Positions 9,601-19,528 of a stretch of 64,000 nucleotides of DNA are shown one piece after another. Source of the DNA: Lucinisca nassula (taxonomy: Eukaryota > Mollusca > Bivalvia > Lucinida > Lucinidae). The DNA lies in assembly GCA_963580285.1 (NCBI GenBank), contig OY757015.1, forward strand, positions 133,184,029 through 133,248,028, written 5' to 3'. Position numbers and translations under genes: made by a program. Below the pieces are notes generated by a model. It was not told where the DNA came from. It made no database searches and worked only from the letters and a program-made list of their open reading frames with translations. Positions within the stretch are counted from its first letter, which is position 1. Every line of letters begins with the position of its first letter.

Positions 9601-10319
9601 TGGGGACAACTGCTTTCTTTGAAAACAATTATAGGTATTACTATCATTAATTCATGTATTTCGTTAACATTGTGGCAACTCTGGTCATACGCCGTGCTTT
9701 GTGGCGAAAACTTTGTTTGCTTTTGTACTTACATGTATATGAGCCCTCAGATCATTGAGTCACTTGATGGTGAACTTGGTGGACATTATAATCATCCCAG
9801 AGTCTTTGTTTGTTGCAAACCGAGTAACTCGTCATGGGCATCCAAAAAGGGTATGCTTTTCTGGAACTCCTGTTCCGTCTTGCCTGTATGTAGTGCCCGT
9901 GGGGGCGGGGGTGTAGGTTTATAATGTGTGCTTGATTTTCCCCAGTAAACGGCAGTGTAGAAATAAGTGCTAGTTCACGTAAGCCATCGACGGCGGTTTC
10001 GCGTAAGCTGACTTCCCTAATGCAGATGTGGGCGCTGTACATCGGTATTATTTATAGCTGATGTCCAGTCGCTATGGAATATGGCTAATCTCTACTTGAA
10101 CATTACCGACTTGGCTTTCCCATACTTTTCAAGTATTCGAGGCGCATGCAGCACTGCTGACGTTATAACGTCACGCATTGCTGCTCAGGCAGCGACCGGC
10201 ATGGTTCTGATCCAGAACATTCTTTTCGACAAAGCAAGCATGATCCTGTCGAGTCATTTACCCAAACTTTAAAACAGCACCAGTTTCCATGCCGATGGCA
10301 ATGTTTTCATGACAATGCA
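9601..10319. other. Unique-looking part of left arm, partly missing from right arm
   Basis: 9610-9890 has a mirror at 15905-16235. About 9900-10280 has no counterpart in the right arm, implying a deletion there or an insertion here. A 63-codon frame at 10081 has no recognisable domain, and I do not call it a gene. Confidence 0.4.
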
Positions 10320-10332
10320 CCAATACATCTGC

Positions 10333-10617
10333 CCCCCCCCCCCCCCGTCGGGGCTTGAGGAAATATATGGGCTGCATGATGCTTCCACGCAGAGCTGATT
10401 CGGACCAACACACGAGTCCTGGTAAACTGCTTAGAGGATCTAAGCCTGCCCAGGCAAATCGGTGTATGTCGGATCGTCCATTTCATTGGGCGACAGGGCT
10501 TGAGATGACATTTCATCTCAATGTCGGGTAAAATTCCCACAAAATTGGAAGCAGCGTCTCCAAAATGAACTTTACAGTGTTGACGGGGACGTTAAACCTC
10601 AAATCAAACAAACAAAA
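10333..10617 (+). mobile_element. SINE-A copy shared by both palindrome arms (left copy)
   Basis: TSD CCAATACATCTGC (10320-10332) against CCAATGCATCTGC (10618-10630). It begins with a C-run. The right arm has a copy at the mirror position (15530-15801) in opposite orientation, so this insertion predates the inverted duplication. Confidence 0.85.
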
Positions 10618-10764
10618 CCAATGCATCTGCATACCTACCCAACGTTTTTGTACACGAATAGTACGTGATTGTCACGACATCCTACTTACCGTCTCATTAA
10701 GTGGAGCAAAGGCACAGGCCACGCGTTGTTTTCAATAGTCAATCATTGTTCGGGTACTTGTATG

Positions 10765-10972
10765 TTTTTTTTTTTTTTTTGTTTTACGGCCCTTTCAAGG
10801 TTATTTCACTCATATCGAGCCGATCGTTAATCAGAGGTGGGCGAAAACCGGAGTACCCGGAGAAAAACCACCTGACCTTCCGTTGCAGAACTTGGCGTCT
10901 CACATGTGACCCGAGCGAGGCTCGAACCACAGCGGTGAGAGACCTAATGATCAAGAGTCAGCGCTCTTAACC
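10765..10972 (-). mobile_element. SINE-B (tRNA-headed) copy with 13-bp TSD, 5'-truncated
   Basis: Perfect TSD GGGTACTTGTATG at 10752-10764 and 10973-10985. Minus strand reads a tRNA-like head (GGTTAAGAGCGCTGACTC, B box GTGGTTCGAGCC), then a body with CGGGTACTCCGGTTTTCGCC and a 3' end CCTTGAAAGGGCCGTAAAAC plus poly-A. It lacks the first bases found in the 17137 copy. Confidence 0.85.
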
Positions 10973-11159
10973 GGGTACTTGTATGACAACTGTTATCAAA
11001 CTTAAAAATATATCCCGAAATTTTCGAGTTTCTAAGTTCAATTAACAGTTTTCACTAGTAAGAAAGAATATGGCGTGTTCCATTAGAATAACGTACCTAA
11101 GCAATACACTGCTTCGTTCCATGGCTCTAGGAATGGCATTTATCGGATGACAATGTTCT

Positions 11160-11510
11160 TATTTATCCTCCACACATAGATTGTTGGTGCTCGTTAGGAA
11201 CTCCGTTAGAACCACCTCAGTGATTATGAGGCGGTTCTAACGAGCACCTACATCGGAGAAGAAACATTATGTTAACAAGTCCTTGAAATCTATATTCTGG
11301 TAAACCCCACTTAATATAGGGAAAAGTGGGGTTTACAGGCGTATACATCATTGTCTTATTTCTGCTCCCAAACAGAGATTGTGGATACTCGTCAATATCG
11401 CAGTTATAAAGGAGTATCCACAATCTATGTTTTGGGCGGACAATGAGGCGGTTATAACGAGTACCCACAATTTATGTTTTGGGAAGAAATAAGAAAACTA
11501 TTACCAATTA
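11160..11510. repeat. Hairpin MITE-C-type sequence in left arm
   Basis: Inverted pairs include GAGGCGGTTCTAACGAGCAC with its mirror and GATTGTGGATACTCG / GAGTATCCACAATC. Mirror copies lie at 15060-15400. Confidence 0.55.
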
Positions 11511-12248
11511 TCACTTGATACATGCCATTTTCTTGACCTTATCTCATAAAGGCAAGTTATCCTAATGATAAGAAAAGTAATGTATACCCGTGTTAACTCC
11601 AGTTTTTCCCAATATAAAGTGGGGTTTGCCGGGGGTGTTGTTAATGTGGTGTGTGGGTTGGGTACTCCTCAGCAAATGGTAAAAGTACGTCACTCGGCTG
11701 GGGTATTTCCGGCCAACCTTTTCTATCCCCTGCTTAACCGAGCATGAAATTTGAAATGCTGACCTAATCTAGACTGAGTAAAAATATCCTGATAAGTCGA
11801 GTTGAAATTCAAAGACCTGAAACAGTAATGGAAACTTGCGCACCTTTGATCAATGGCTCATATCAAAGATATTACAATAGGTAGCAGTAAAATGACAAAA
11901 GAAATGATAACGCGGATCAGAATCAAAACCGGGGGTGCCAGTGGTCGTAAGCGTTTGATTTATTTCCCATCAATTTTAAACTTCATGCTCAGGTGAGATG
12001 GGCGCAGAAAAAAAAAAAAAACGTTTTAGCCTCGCGGCCTTTTAATTTTAGTTAGGTTGTTGGATCACGCTGCGATCTAATTGCCTGAAACGACAATAGG
12101 TCTTTGAATCATAAATGATAAAATCGTCAAACAAAGTTAATTGAACAAGTGATTTAGTATTATTTGTAATAATACTATTGTCAGAAAAAAATAAGTTATT
12201 TTCTTTCTACAAAAAAAAACAACATTAATTTATGTACATTATATAGAC

Positions 12249-12544
12249 TGTCTGATTTGAGGTTTAACGTCCCCGTCAACACTGTAAAGGTCATTTTGGA
12301 GACGTTGCTTCCAATTTTGTGGGACTTTTACCCGACATTGAGATGAAATGACATCTCAAGCCCTGTCGCCCAATGAAACCAAAAGTGTTTATTAGCATGG
12401 ACGGTCCGCCTCGCACCGCGGTTCCTGGACAGGCTTAGATCCTCTAAGCGGTTTACCAGTACTATCGTGCGGGCCGGATTCAGCTCTGCGTGGAAGCATC
12501 ATGCAGCCCATATATTTCTTCAAGCCCCTATGGGCGGGGGCTTT
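12249..12544 (-). mobile_element. SINE-A copy with perfect 12-bp TSD, absent from right arm
   Basis: CATTATATAGAC flanks it at 12237-12248 and 12545-12556. The mirror locus in the right arm (about 13560-13580) is an empty site, so this insertion came after the palindrome formed. Confidence 0.9.
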
Positions 12545-12985
12545 CATTATATAGACAATCGATCATCAAAGCAATCGATCATCTTAAAAAGTTTGATAGG
12601 CGCTTGAGACAGAAATTGTTCTAGACGACATTCACCCCGAGCAGACATAATATAGACATAGCGTGGCAGGCTTATCGGAGACTTTGCTGGTCGCAAAATC
12701 ACTTGGATGAAATTATCATCAATTGGTGTGGTTCATGTTACGCGTGTCCAAAGTTGGATCTACCTTTTAGTTTGTCTTTCTTTTACTGTAGAAAATTGCT
12801 AACGCAAAAGTAAATGCTTATCGAGTCACGTGCTTAGTTTTTTGTAGGCGGTTCTTTGTCGTGTCAGTCAAACTGTGGCGAAATGGTTGGCTAGGCGGCG
12901 GTTCTTTCATGTAGATAAGAGGTAGCAATGGCGCTATTTTTGGAACATCTTGACAGCTGTGATGTGTTTTGTTTCTTTGAAGTTT

Positions 12986-13084
12986 ACACCTAATTGCAAA
13001 TTTCTGGCCCCAAATCACATTTTCAAACTCAAAGCGGTGACCTTCAGAAGCCCGCCAGTACGATTTCCGTCACAACAGTTAGAT
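12986..13084. repeat. Loop (spacer) of the large palindrome
   Basis: About 100 bp of non-palindromic spacer between the arms. The same sequence occurs, reverse-complemented and in swapped block order, at 18335-18446, just outside the right arm. Confidence 0.7.
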
Positions 13085-14185
13085 GATGTCAAGAGTAAAC
13101 TTCAAAGACACAGCTGTCAAGATGTTCCAAAAATAGCGTCATCGCTACCTCTCATCAACATGAAAGAACCGCCGCCTAGCAAACCATTTCGCCACAGTTT
13201 GACTGACACGACAAAGAACCGCCTACAAAAACTAACCACGTGAGTGGATAAGAAAATGTGAAATCGCATTTACTTTTGCGTTAGCAATTTTCTACAGTAA
13301 AAGAAAGACAAACTAAAAGGTAGATCCAACTTGGGACATGTGTAACGGGACATGTGTAACATGAACCACACCAATTGATGATAATTTCATCAAAGTGATA
13401 TTGCGACCAGCAAAGTCTCCGATAAGCCTGCCAACCTACTAAGTCTCATCAAAGATTCACTTTGTCGGTTATGCCTGCTCAGGGTGAATGTTGTCTAGAA
13501 TAATTTCCCTCTGAAGCGCCTATCAAACTTTTTAAGATGATCGATTGCTTTGATGATCGATTGCCTATATTGTACCTAAATTAATATGTTTTTTTGTTGT
13601 TTTTTTTTTGTTGTTTTTTTTTTGTAGAAAGAAAATAACTTATTTTTTCTGACATTAGTATTATTAAAAATAAAACTAAATCACTTGTTCAATTGACTTT
13701 ATTTGACGATTTTATCATTTATGATTCAAAGACCTATTGAAAGTGCACGCTTGTCGTTTCAGGCTATAAGATCGCAGCGGGATCCAACAAACTAACTAAA
13801 CTTAAAAGGCCGCGAGGCTAAAACGTTTTTTTTTTTTTTTTTGTTTTTTTGTTTTTGTGCCCATCTCACCTGATGTTTAAAAATGTTGGGAAAGAAATCA
13901 AACGCTTATGACCACTTGCACACCCGGTTTTGATTCTGATCCGTGTTATCATTTCTTTTGTCATTTTACTGCTACCTATTGTAATATCTTTGATATGAGC
14001 CATTGATCAAAGGTGCGCAAGTTGTCATTACTGTTTGTTTGATTTGCGGTTTAACGTCCCCGTCAACACTGTAAAGGTCATTTTGGAGACGTTGCTTCCA
14101 ATTTTGTGGGACATTTACCCGACATTGAGATGAAATGACTTCTCAAGCCCTGTCGCCCAATGAAAATGTAGCAGGTCGACCGTGT

Positions 14186-14258
14186 GGCTCGGTAGCTCAG
14201 TCGGTAGAGTGTTCGCACGGTATGCGAAACGCCCTGGGTTCGAGTCCCGGTCGAGCCA
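14186..14258 (+). tRNA. tRNA-Thr(GGT)-like sequence, copy 1
   Basis: 73 nt folds as a full cloverleaf. The acceptor GGCTCGG pairs with TCGAGCC (one G-T), D stem GCTC with GAGT, anticodon stem TTCGC with GCGAA, and T stem CTGGG with CCCGG. The 7-nt anticodon loop ACGGTAT gives GGT, with C where U33 is normally found. B box GGTTCGAGTCC is intact. No encoded CCA. The odd position 33 and the mobile context argue for a SINE head or tRNA pseudogene. Confidence 0.6.
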
Positions 14259-14452
14259 TGTTCTTTTTCCAACCCTGTGACATTTGGTGGCCAGTGTGGG
14301 GGTCCAGCACCGCGTCTGAGAGCATGAAATAGTATGAAAATAAGTCTCGCATCCGGACTGGATAGGACTTAGAGATTCGGGACGAATTTCATGAGAAGGG
14401 ATTCGGGACGAATCTAATTAAGCAGGGGGAAAATGTAGCAGGTCGACCGTGT

Positions 14453-14525
14453 GGCTCGGTAGCTCAGTCGGTAGAGTGTTCGCACGGTATGCGAAAGGCC
14501 CTGGGTTCGAGTCCCGGTCGAGCCA
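14453..14525 (+). tRNA. tRNA-Thr(GGT)-like sequence, copy 2
   Basis: Same as copy 1 apart from one visible change after the anticodon stem (GCGAAAGGCC against GCGAAACGCC). The cloverleaf pairing is intact and the anticodon loop is the same ACGGTAT. The start sites of the two copies are 267 bp apart. Confidence 0.6.
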
Positions 14526-15529
14526 TGTTCTTTTTCCAACCCTGTGACAAAACCAATAGGGTTTTAATATTAGCATGGACGGCCCGCCTTGCACCCCGGT
14601 TCCTGGACAGGCTTAGATCCTCTAAGCGGTATACCAGTACTAGTGTGCGGGCCGGATTCAGCTCTGCGTGGTAGCATCATGCAGCCCATATATTTCTCCA
14701 AGCCCCTATTGGCGGGGGCCGGTTGCCATTACTGTTTCAGGTCTTTGAATTTCAACTCGACTTATCAGGATATTTTTACACAGGCTAGATTATGTCACCA
14801 TTTCAAATTTCATGCTCGGATAAGCAGGGGGTGGAATAGGTTGGCCCGAAATACCACAGCCGAGTGACGTACTTTTACCATTTGCTGAGGAGTACCCGAC
14901 GCACACACCACATTAACACCACCCCCGGCAAACCCCACTTTATATTGGGAAAAACTGGAGTTAACACGGGTATACATTACTTTTCTTATCATTAGGATAA
15001 CTTGCCTTTATGAGATAAGGTCAAGAAAATGGCATGTATCAAGTGATAATTGGTAATAGTTTTCTTATTTCTGCCCAAAACATAAATTGTGGGTACTCGT
15101 TAGAACCACCTCATTGTCCGCCCAAAACATAGATTGTGGATACGCCTTTATAACTGCGATATTGACGCGTATCCACAATCTCTGTTTTGGGGCAGAGATA
15201 AGACAACGATGTATACTTCTGTAAACCCCACTTTTCCCTATATTAAGCGGGGTTTACCAGAGTATAGATTTCATTGACTTGTTAACATAATGTTTCTACT
15301 CCGATGTGGGTGCTCGTTAGAACCGCCACATACTCACTGAGGCGGTTCTAACGGAGGTCCTAACGAGCACCTATGTGTGGGGGATAATTAAGAACTTTGT
15401 CATCCGATAAATGCCATTGCTAGAACCATGGAACGAAGCAGTGTATTGCTTAGGTACGTTATCCTAATGGAACACGCCATATTCTTTCTTACCCCTAGTG
15501 AAAACTAATGATTGAACTGGATGACGGGT

Positions 15530-15801
15530 CAAGTCAATACTGTAAATGTCATTTTGGAGACGTTGCTTCCAATTTTGTGGGACTTTTACCCGACATTGAG
15601 ATGAAATGACATCTCAAGCCCTGTCGCCCAATGAAACCAATAGGGTTTATAAGAATGGACGGCCCGATACACATCGATTTGCCTGGGCAGGCTTAGATCC
15701 TCTAAGTAGTTTACCAGTACTCGTGTGTGGGTCGGATTCAGCTCTGCATTAAAGCACCATGCAGCCCATATATTTCTCCAAGCCCCGATGGGCGGGGGCC
15801 G
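15530..15801 (-). mobile_element. SINE-A copy shared by both arms (right copy)
   Basis: Mirror of 10333-10617, with GCAGATGTATTGG at 15802-15814 matching the left-arm TSD. Its poly-(CAAA) end is eroded (about 15515-15535). Confidence 0.75.
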
Positions 15802-16140
15802 GCAGATGTATTGGTGCATTGTCATGAAAACGTTTTAGTCGGGGACACTGATACGTTCTCCGACTAAAAAAGAACATAAAGGAATACTGTGAAATGAGAC
15901 TCTAAAATGCGTCACGTTAACATTCGGAACAAGACGGAACAGGAGTTCCAGAAAAGCATACCCTTTTTGGATGCCCATGACGAGTAACTCGGTTTGCACC
16001 AAACAAAGACTCTGGAATGATTATAATGTCCACCAAGTTCACCATCAAGTGACTCAATGATCTGAGGGCTCATATAAGTACAAAAGCAAACAAAGTTTAC
16101 GCAACAAAGCACGGCATATGACCAGAGTTGCCACGATGTT

Positions 16141-16212
16141 AACGAAATACATGAATTAATTATAATATAATAAAAATAAATTAATAATAATAATGATAAT
16201 AATAATAATACC
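16141..16212. repeat. (AAT)n-type microsatellite
   Basis: AT-only run with repeated AATAAT units, at a position where the left arm has only a short AT stretch (9630-9660). Confidence 0.7.
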
Positions 16213-17136
16213 TATAATTGTTTTCAAAGAAAGCAGTTGTCCCCAATCAGCCAGCCTGAATGTTTTAAGACATGACCTTTAAAATGAGATCAAGGTCATC
16301 CAGACTTATTCAATGCATTGGCCTGTAGCAATGATAGATCTATGCAAGTTTGATGAGAATCCCCCTAAGATACTTTGCAAACAAGCCTACCGTGACTGAA
16401 ATTTGACAAGTTTAGACCCAAACTGACCTTGAAAATGTCATGGTCTCCAAATCTGAATCAACTCTTTATCTATTCCAGTGCTATGCCTTTCTGATGGGAA
16501 TCTATCCAACGTTTCCTGCGATAACGCGCACTCATGTAGGATTTGACTGAAATTTAATGATTTTAATCCTTTGCTGACCTTACAAATAAGGTCAAGATCA
16601 CAAACCTATTCAACTATTTGACTTGTCACAGTGATGTATACAAACAAGTCTGGAAAGAATCTTCCAAAAGGTTCCTGATATAAAATACACACACACACTT
16701 AATTTGGCTTAAATTTGCCCTGTGGTGACCTTGAAAATGAGATTAATGTCACTAAACTCTAATCAGCTCTTAAGCATATTTCAATGAAGTGTCACTGCAA
16801 GTTTAATGAAAATCCTTCAACAGATACATACAAGATTAATTAGGCTGAAGTTTGCCCATTTTAATCCCATGGTGACCTTGAAAAAAAAAAGTCAATGTAA
16901 ACAAAATTTGATCACCTCCTACGCTAATTCCAATGATATATTCCTGCAAGTTTGATGAAAATCCGCTAACCCGTTCAAGAGTTAATGTGCGCACAAGAAA
17001 TTGTCACGTCCACGCTAACGCCAACGAGATGCACACCGACAACAGTATGTCCCTCTTCACCGCTGGTGGGGGCACATAATATAAAATAGACACCTCTTTC
17101 CTAAAATTGGAAATAGACTTGTCCAAACTGTGAGGG

Positions 17137-17362
17137 AACGGGCCTCCGTGGCCTAGTGGTTAAGAGCGCTGACTCTTGATCATTAGGTCTCTCACCGCTG
17201 TGGTTCGAGCCTCGCTCGGGTCACATGTGAGACGCCAAGTTCTGCAACGGAAGGTCAGGTGGTTTTTCTCCGGGTACTCCGGTTTTCGCCCACCTCTGAT
17301 TAACGAGTGAAATAATCTTGAAAGGGTCGTAAAACCAAACCAAAAAAAAAAAAACAAAAAAA
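17137..17362 (+). mobile_element. SINE-B (tRNA-headed) copy with 12-bp TSD
   Basis: TSD AAACTGTGAGGG at 17125-17136 and 17363-17374. The head has an A-box-like TGGCCTAGTGGTTAAGAGC and a B box GTGGTTCGAGCC. The body carries TCACATGTGAGACGCC and CGGGTACTCCGG, and it ends in CGTAAAACC plus poly-A. Absent from the left-arm mirror site (about 8690). Confidence 0.88.
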
Positions 17363-17509
17363 AAACTGTGAGGGGACATCAAACCGACCAGGTTTGGAGA
17401 ATCTTTAATATGCGCCGAAGAATGAATCCGTATGTACACAGAAAAAAAATGGTTTGGCATACAGTGTTTCCGATTATGAGCCGAGGCAGAGCATTTCCTA
17501 TAAGATCGC

Positions 17510-17640
17510 CTGTACGTCCAGCGAAGCAGGCGGACAGCGAAGTCTCTGACCAGACTGTGTGTATGCACAGGCTGATCAGTCTTCTCTGGGCGCACATACA
17601 ATATTATAGGAAATGCTGTGCCCCGGCTCATATCGCTCTT
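17510..17640. repeat. Hairpin repeat with GATCAG core (right arm)
   Basis: Mirror of 5230-5400. Contains GCGAAGNNGG / TTCTCTGGGCGCAC inverted pieces and an inner CTGATCAG module. Confidence 0.45.
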
Positions 17641-18066
17641 GCAGGTCATGCAAACAAACTGTGTTCCAGTCATGTAAAAATTCTTGTTTTTCCCGAGATC
17701 TACATTGGGATGGACGCGTGAGGGTGGAAATGAATGTGTCGTCATGAACTTATCGGCAACACTTTGTCATGCAGAACGGATCATTAGCGTATTTGCGATC
17801 AGCGAAGACTCAGATGATCCTGCGCACCCATGCTGTCTCGTCAGTGTTCAATGTTCGCACACCAGAAAGAGCAACAGCGCTGCCCTCGTAAGAGGCTGTG
17901 CCTTCACCTTTATGTTTTGACTTTACGGAGATACGCTGAAGACATTTTTGCGTGACGCCGCTTGGATTATTAAAATTCAATTTAGAATTTTATGACATAA
18001 ACTTCAGTTCGTAATCTCTAAGTGTCCGCCAGATGTAAACTCAAAATGTCAGTAAATATTCTGATT

Positions 18067-18540
18067 CAAGAAAAGGAGGTGATCGCTCGATTGATTTTCG
18101 TTTCATTCCATTTTTATTTATTTATTTATTTATTTTTATTTTTTTTAGTCATGCGGTCATCTTGAACGTCAAGTAAGCCTGTCAGTTGAAGTGATGAATG
18201 TCACGTACACGTGATGGGCGGTGCTAAGACTTGCTGTTATCAGATTGGCTGAGTCGAACCGCTTGCGTACAACGATTCGTGTTACTAGGTGCAGGATGAA
18301 AGGATGCCGTTTTGTTTGAGATATTGTTTTCGAAGGTCACCGCTTTGAGTTTGAAAATGCGATTTGGGGCTAGAAATTTGCAATTAGGTGTACTCTTGAC
18401 ATCATCTAACTGTTGTGACGGAAATCGTACTGGCGGGCTTCTAAATTGCAATTTGGTGTAATGACGTGTTGGCATCGTTAGCGACGTTATTGTGACGGGC
18501 ATATGAGTCCAGCTCGCAAGTAAAAAGGTCATTATCACCA
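18067..18540. repeat. Flank of palindrome with a permuted copy of the loop
   Basis: 18335-18446 matches the palindrome loop in reverse complement but with its two halves swapped. The motif AATTGCAA(A)TTT occurs twice (near 18375 and 18448), consistent with remnants of a tandem repeat of about 108 bp. A short T-rich run precedes it (18113-18148). Confidence 0.6.
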
Positions 18541-18555
18541 ATGCGACTGTCAAAA

Positions 18556-18595
18556 GCTCAGGCGAGCCTGCGCATGCGCGCAGACTCGCCAGAGC
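18556..18595. repeat. GC-rich hairpin
   Basis: GCTCAGGCGAGCCTGCGC pairs with GCGCAGACTCGCCAGAGC around a CATGCG centre. Related hairpin at 30943-31009. Confidence 0.6.
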
Positions 18596-18667
18596 CTTTG
18601 CTGCTCATACACATGTAGAAGAAACCCTGCACTAACTTGATGCACATCTCGAAAACACTCCTATATA

Positions 18668-19016
18668 CAGTAGAACTTCGATGGCTCGAACACCGATTGC
18701 TTGTCTACTATGGCTGAGTCGAACCCGCTCTTGAGCCCCTAGGGAATTTCTGTACGTAAGAAATAGGGAGTGTAAAAATTAGGATATTGTCGTCTTTTAT
18801 CTTGCAAATGAATGTTGTGTGTAGTCATTAGAATCGCCTCGATGAGGCGATTCTAATGAGTACACACAGCATACATTTTTCATTATAGAACTTAGAAAAA
18901 ATGTCATTAAGTATGTCGTTATGCCTCCTGGCATTAGCCCTCAGTGGCTCGAACTACCCTTGTCTCGAACAGATTTTCATGGTCCCAAAGGTGTTCGAGC
19001 CATTGAAGTTCGACTG
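18668..19016. mobile_element. pogo/Tigger-like MITE with TA TSD
   Basis: The termini CAGTAGAACTTCGATGGCTC and, inverted, CAGTCGAACTTCAATGGCTC are flanked by TA at 18666-18667 and 19017-19018. TIRs of this CAGT(C/A)GAAC type and TA targets are typical of pogo/Tigger elements. The interior carries a hairpin with AATCGCCTCGATGAGGCGATT. No transposase. Confidence 0.75.
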
Positions 19017-19084
19017 TAATTTTGAACCCCACTTTGATCCAGTAAAACTGGGGTTTACAGGGGTAAACCTTAATAGATAATACC

Positions 19085-19212
19085 AGGTTGGTGTGTTTTG
19101 ATATCAAGTTTATCAGGCAAGGCTTCAAGAACGCTTGTTGAATCGCGAGGCTTGCCGAGTGATTCTACATGCGTTCTCGAAGCCGAGCCTGATAAACTTG
19201 ATATCAGAAGAC
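19085..19212. repeat. Long hairpin (MITE-like)
   Basis: ATATCAAGTTTATCAGGC is mirrored by GCCTGATAAACTTGATAT. Inner arms continue with partial pairing (AAGGCTTCAAGAACGC / GCGTTCTCGAAGCC). Confidence 0.65.
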
Positions 19213-19528
19213 ACCAAGCTGGTATTCTATTTATCAGTTTATCCCCTTTTACACCCTTAAATTAATAATTTACGGTCAGTTATTGATGGTCCGCAGTGCG
19301 TACCAGCATTCTGGTTGTCGATATATTTAGTATCAGCTGACCATGTTTTTCCTATGATATTTTTTTTAAAGTAATTTTGCCATTTTTCCCAGTTACAATA
19401 ACATTTTTTTGTCATCTTCCAGTAGTCCGGTTCATTCATAAAAAGTGCATTGTGACGTTGATGCGATAAAGCTCACTTGTCCTGAGATAGCATATCTGTT
19501 TTAGGTCAATGCGATACACTGCAATATA
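19213..19528. other. AT-rich region without recognised features
   Basis: Only short frames; nothing recognised. Confidence 0.4.

Larger units (their letters stand above)
4783..12985 (+). repeat. Left arm of 13.6-kb imperfect palindrome
   Basis: The sequence from about 4783 (or 4471, before the SINE) to 12985 recurs as reverse complement in 13085-18066. Anchors checked by eye: 4800-5050 against 17800-18055, 5150-5450 against 17410-17760, 8640-9600 against 16220-17440, 9610-9890 against 15905-16235, 11040-11480 against 15060-15510, 11510-12240 against 13580-15060, and 12820-12980 against 13090-13230. Compared stretches look about 90-95% identical. The left arm is longer mainly because of the 3.2-kb foldback at 5456-8641. 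Confidence 0.85.
14163..14548 (+). mobile_element. tRNA-Thr-like cassette: two 119-bp direct repeats, nested in SINE-A
   Basis: 14163-14281 and 14430-14548 are nearly identical 119-bp repeats, from AAAATGTAGCAGGTCGACC through the tRNA-like body to TTCCAACCCTGTGAC. The 148-bp spacer includes the short repeat GATTCGGGACGAAT twice. The site probably duplicated AAA. Either a SINE or a retroposed tRNA transcript that later duplicated. Confidence 0.65.
14034..14722 (-). mobile_element. SINE-A copy interrupted by a duplicated tRNA-like cassette
   Basis: TSD TTGTCATTACTG (14022-14033) against TTGCCATTACTG (14723-14734), one mismatch. The SINE is split between CCCAATGAAA and ACCAATAGGG by 386 bp (14163-14548) that hold two tRNA-like genes. 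The left arm has an empty site near 11825. Confidence 0.85.
13085..18066 (-). repeat. Right arm of 13.6-kb imperfect palindrome
   Basis: Reverse complement of the left arm. Similarity ends about 18055-18066 (GTTTACATCTGNCGG mirror of 4790-4810). The right arm carries its own insertions: the SINE-A with tRNA cassette (14034-14722) and SINE-B (17137-17362). It lacks the 3.2-kb foldback and the SINEs at 10765 and 12249. Confidence 0.85.

Noticed and set aside
10081..10272. 63-codon frame in the left palindrome arm
   Set aside because: No recognisable domain, short, and missing from the right arm; chance frame not excluded.
14186..14525. Working nuclear tRNA-Thr genes
   Set aside because: The fold is intact, but C33 and the nested mobile context make a SINE head or pseudogene more likely; kept as tRNA-like.
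4471..18066. Polinton/Maverick element as explanation of the large palindrome
   Set aside because: No polymerase, integrase, capsid or ATPase gene is visible in either arm.
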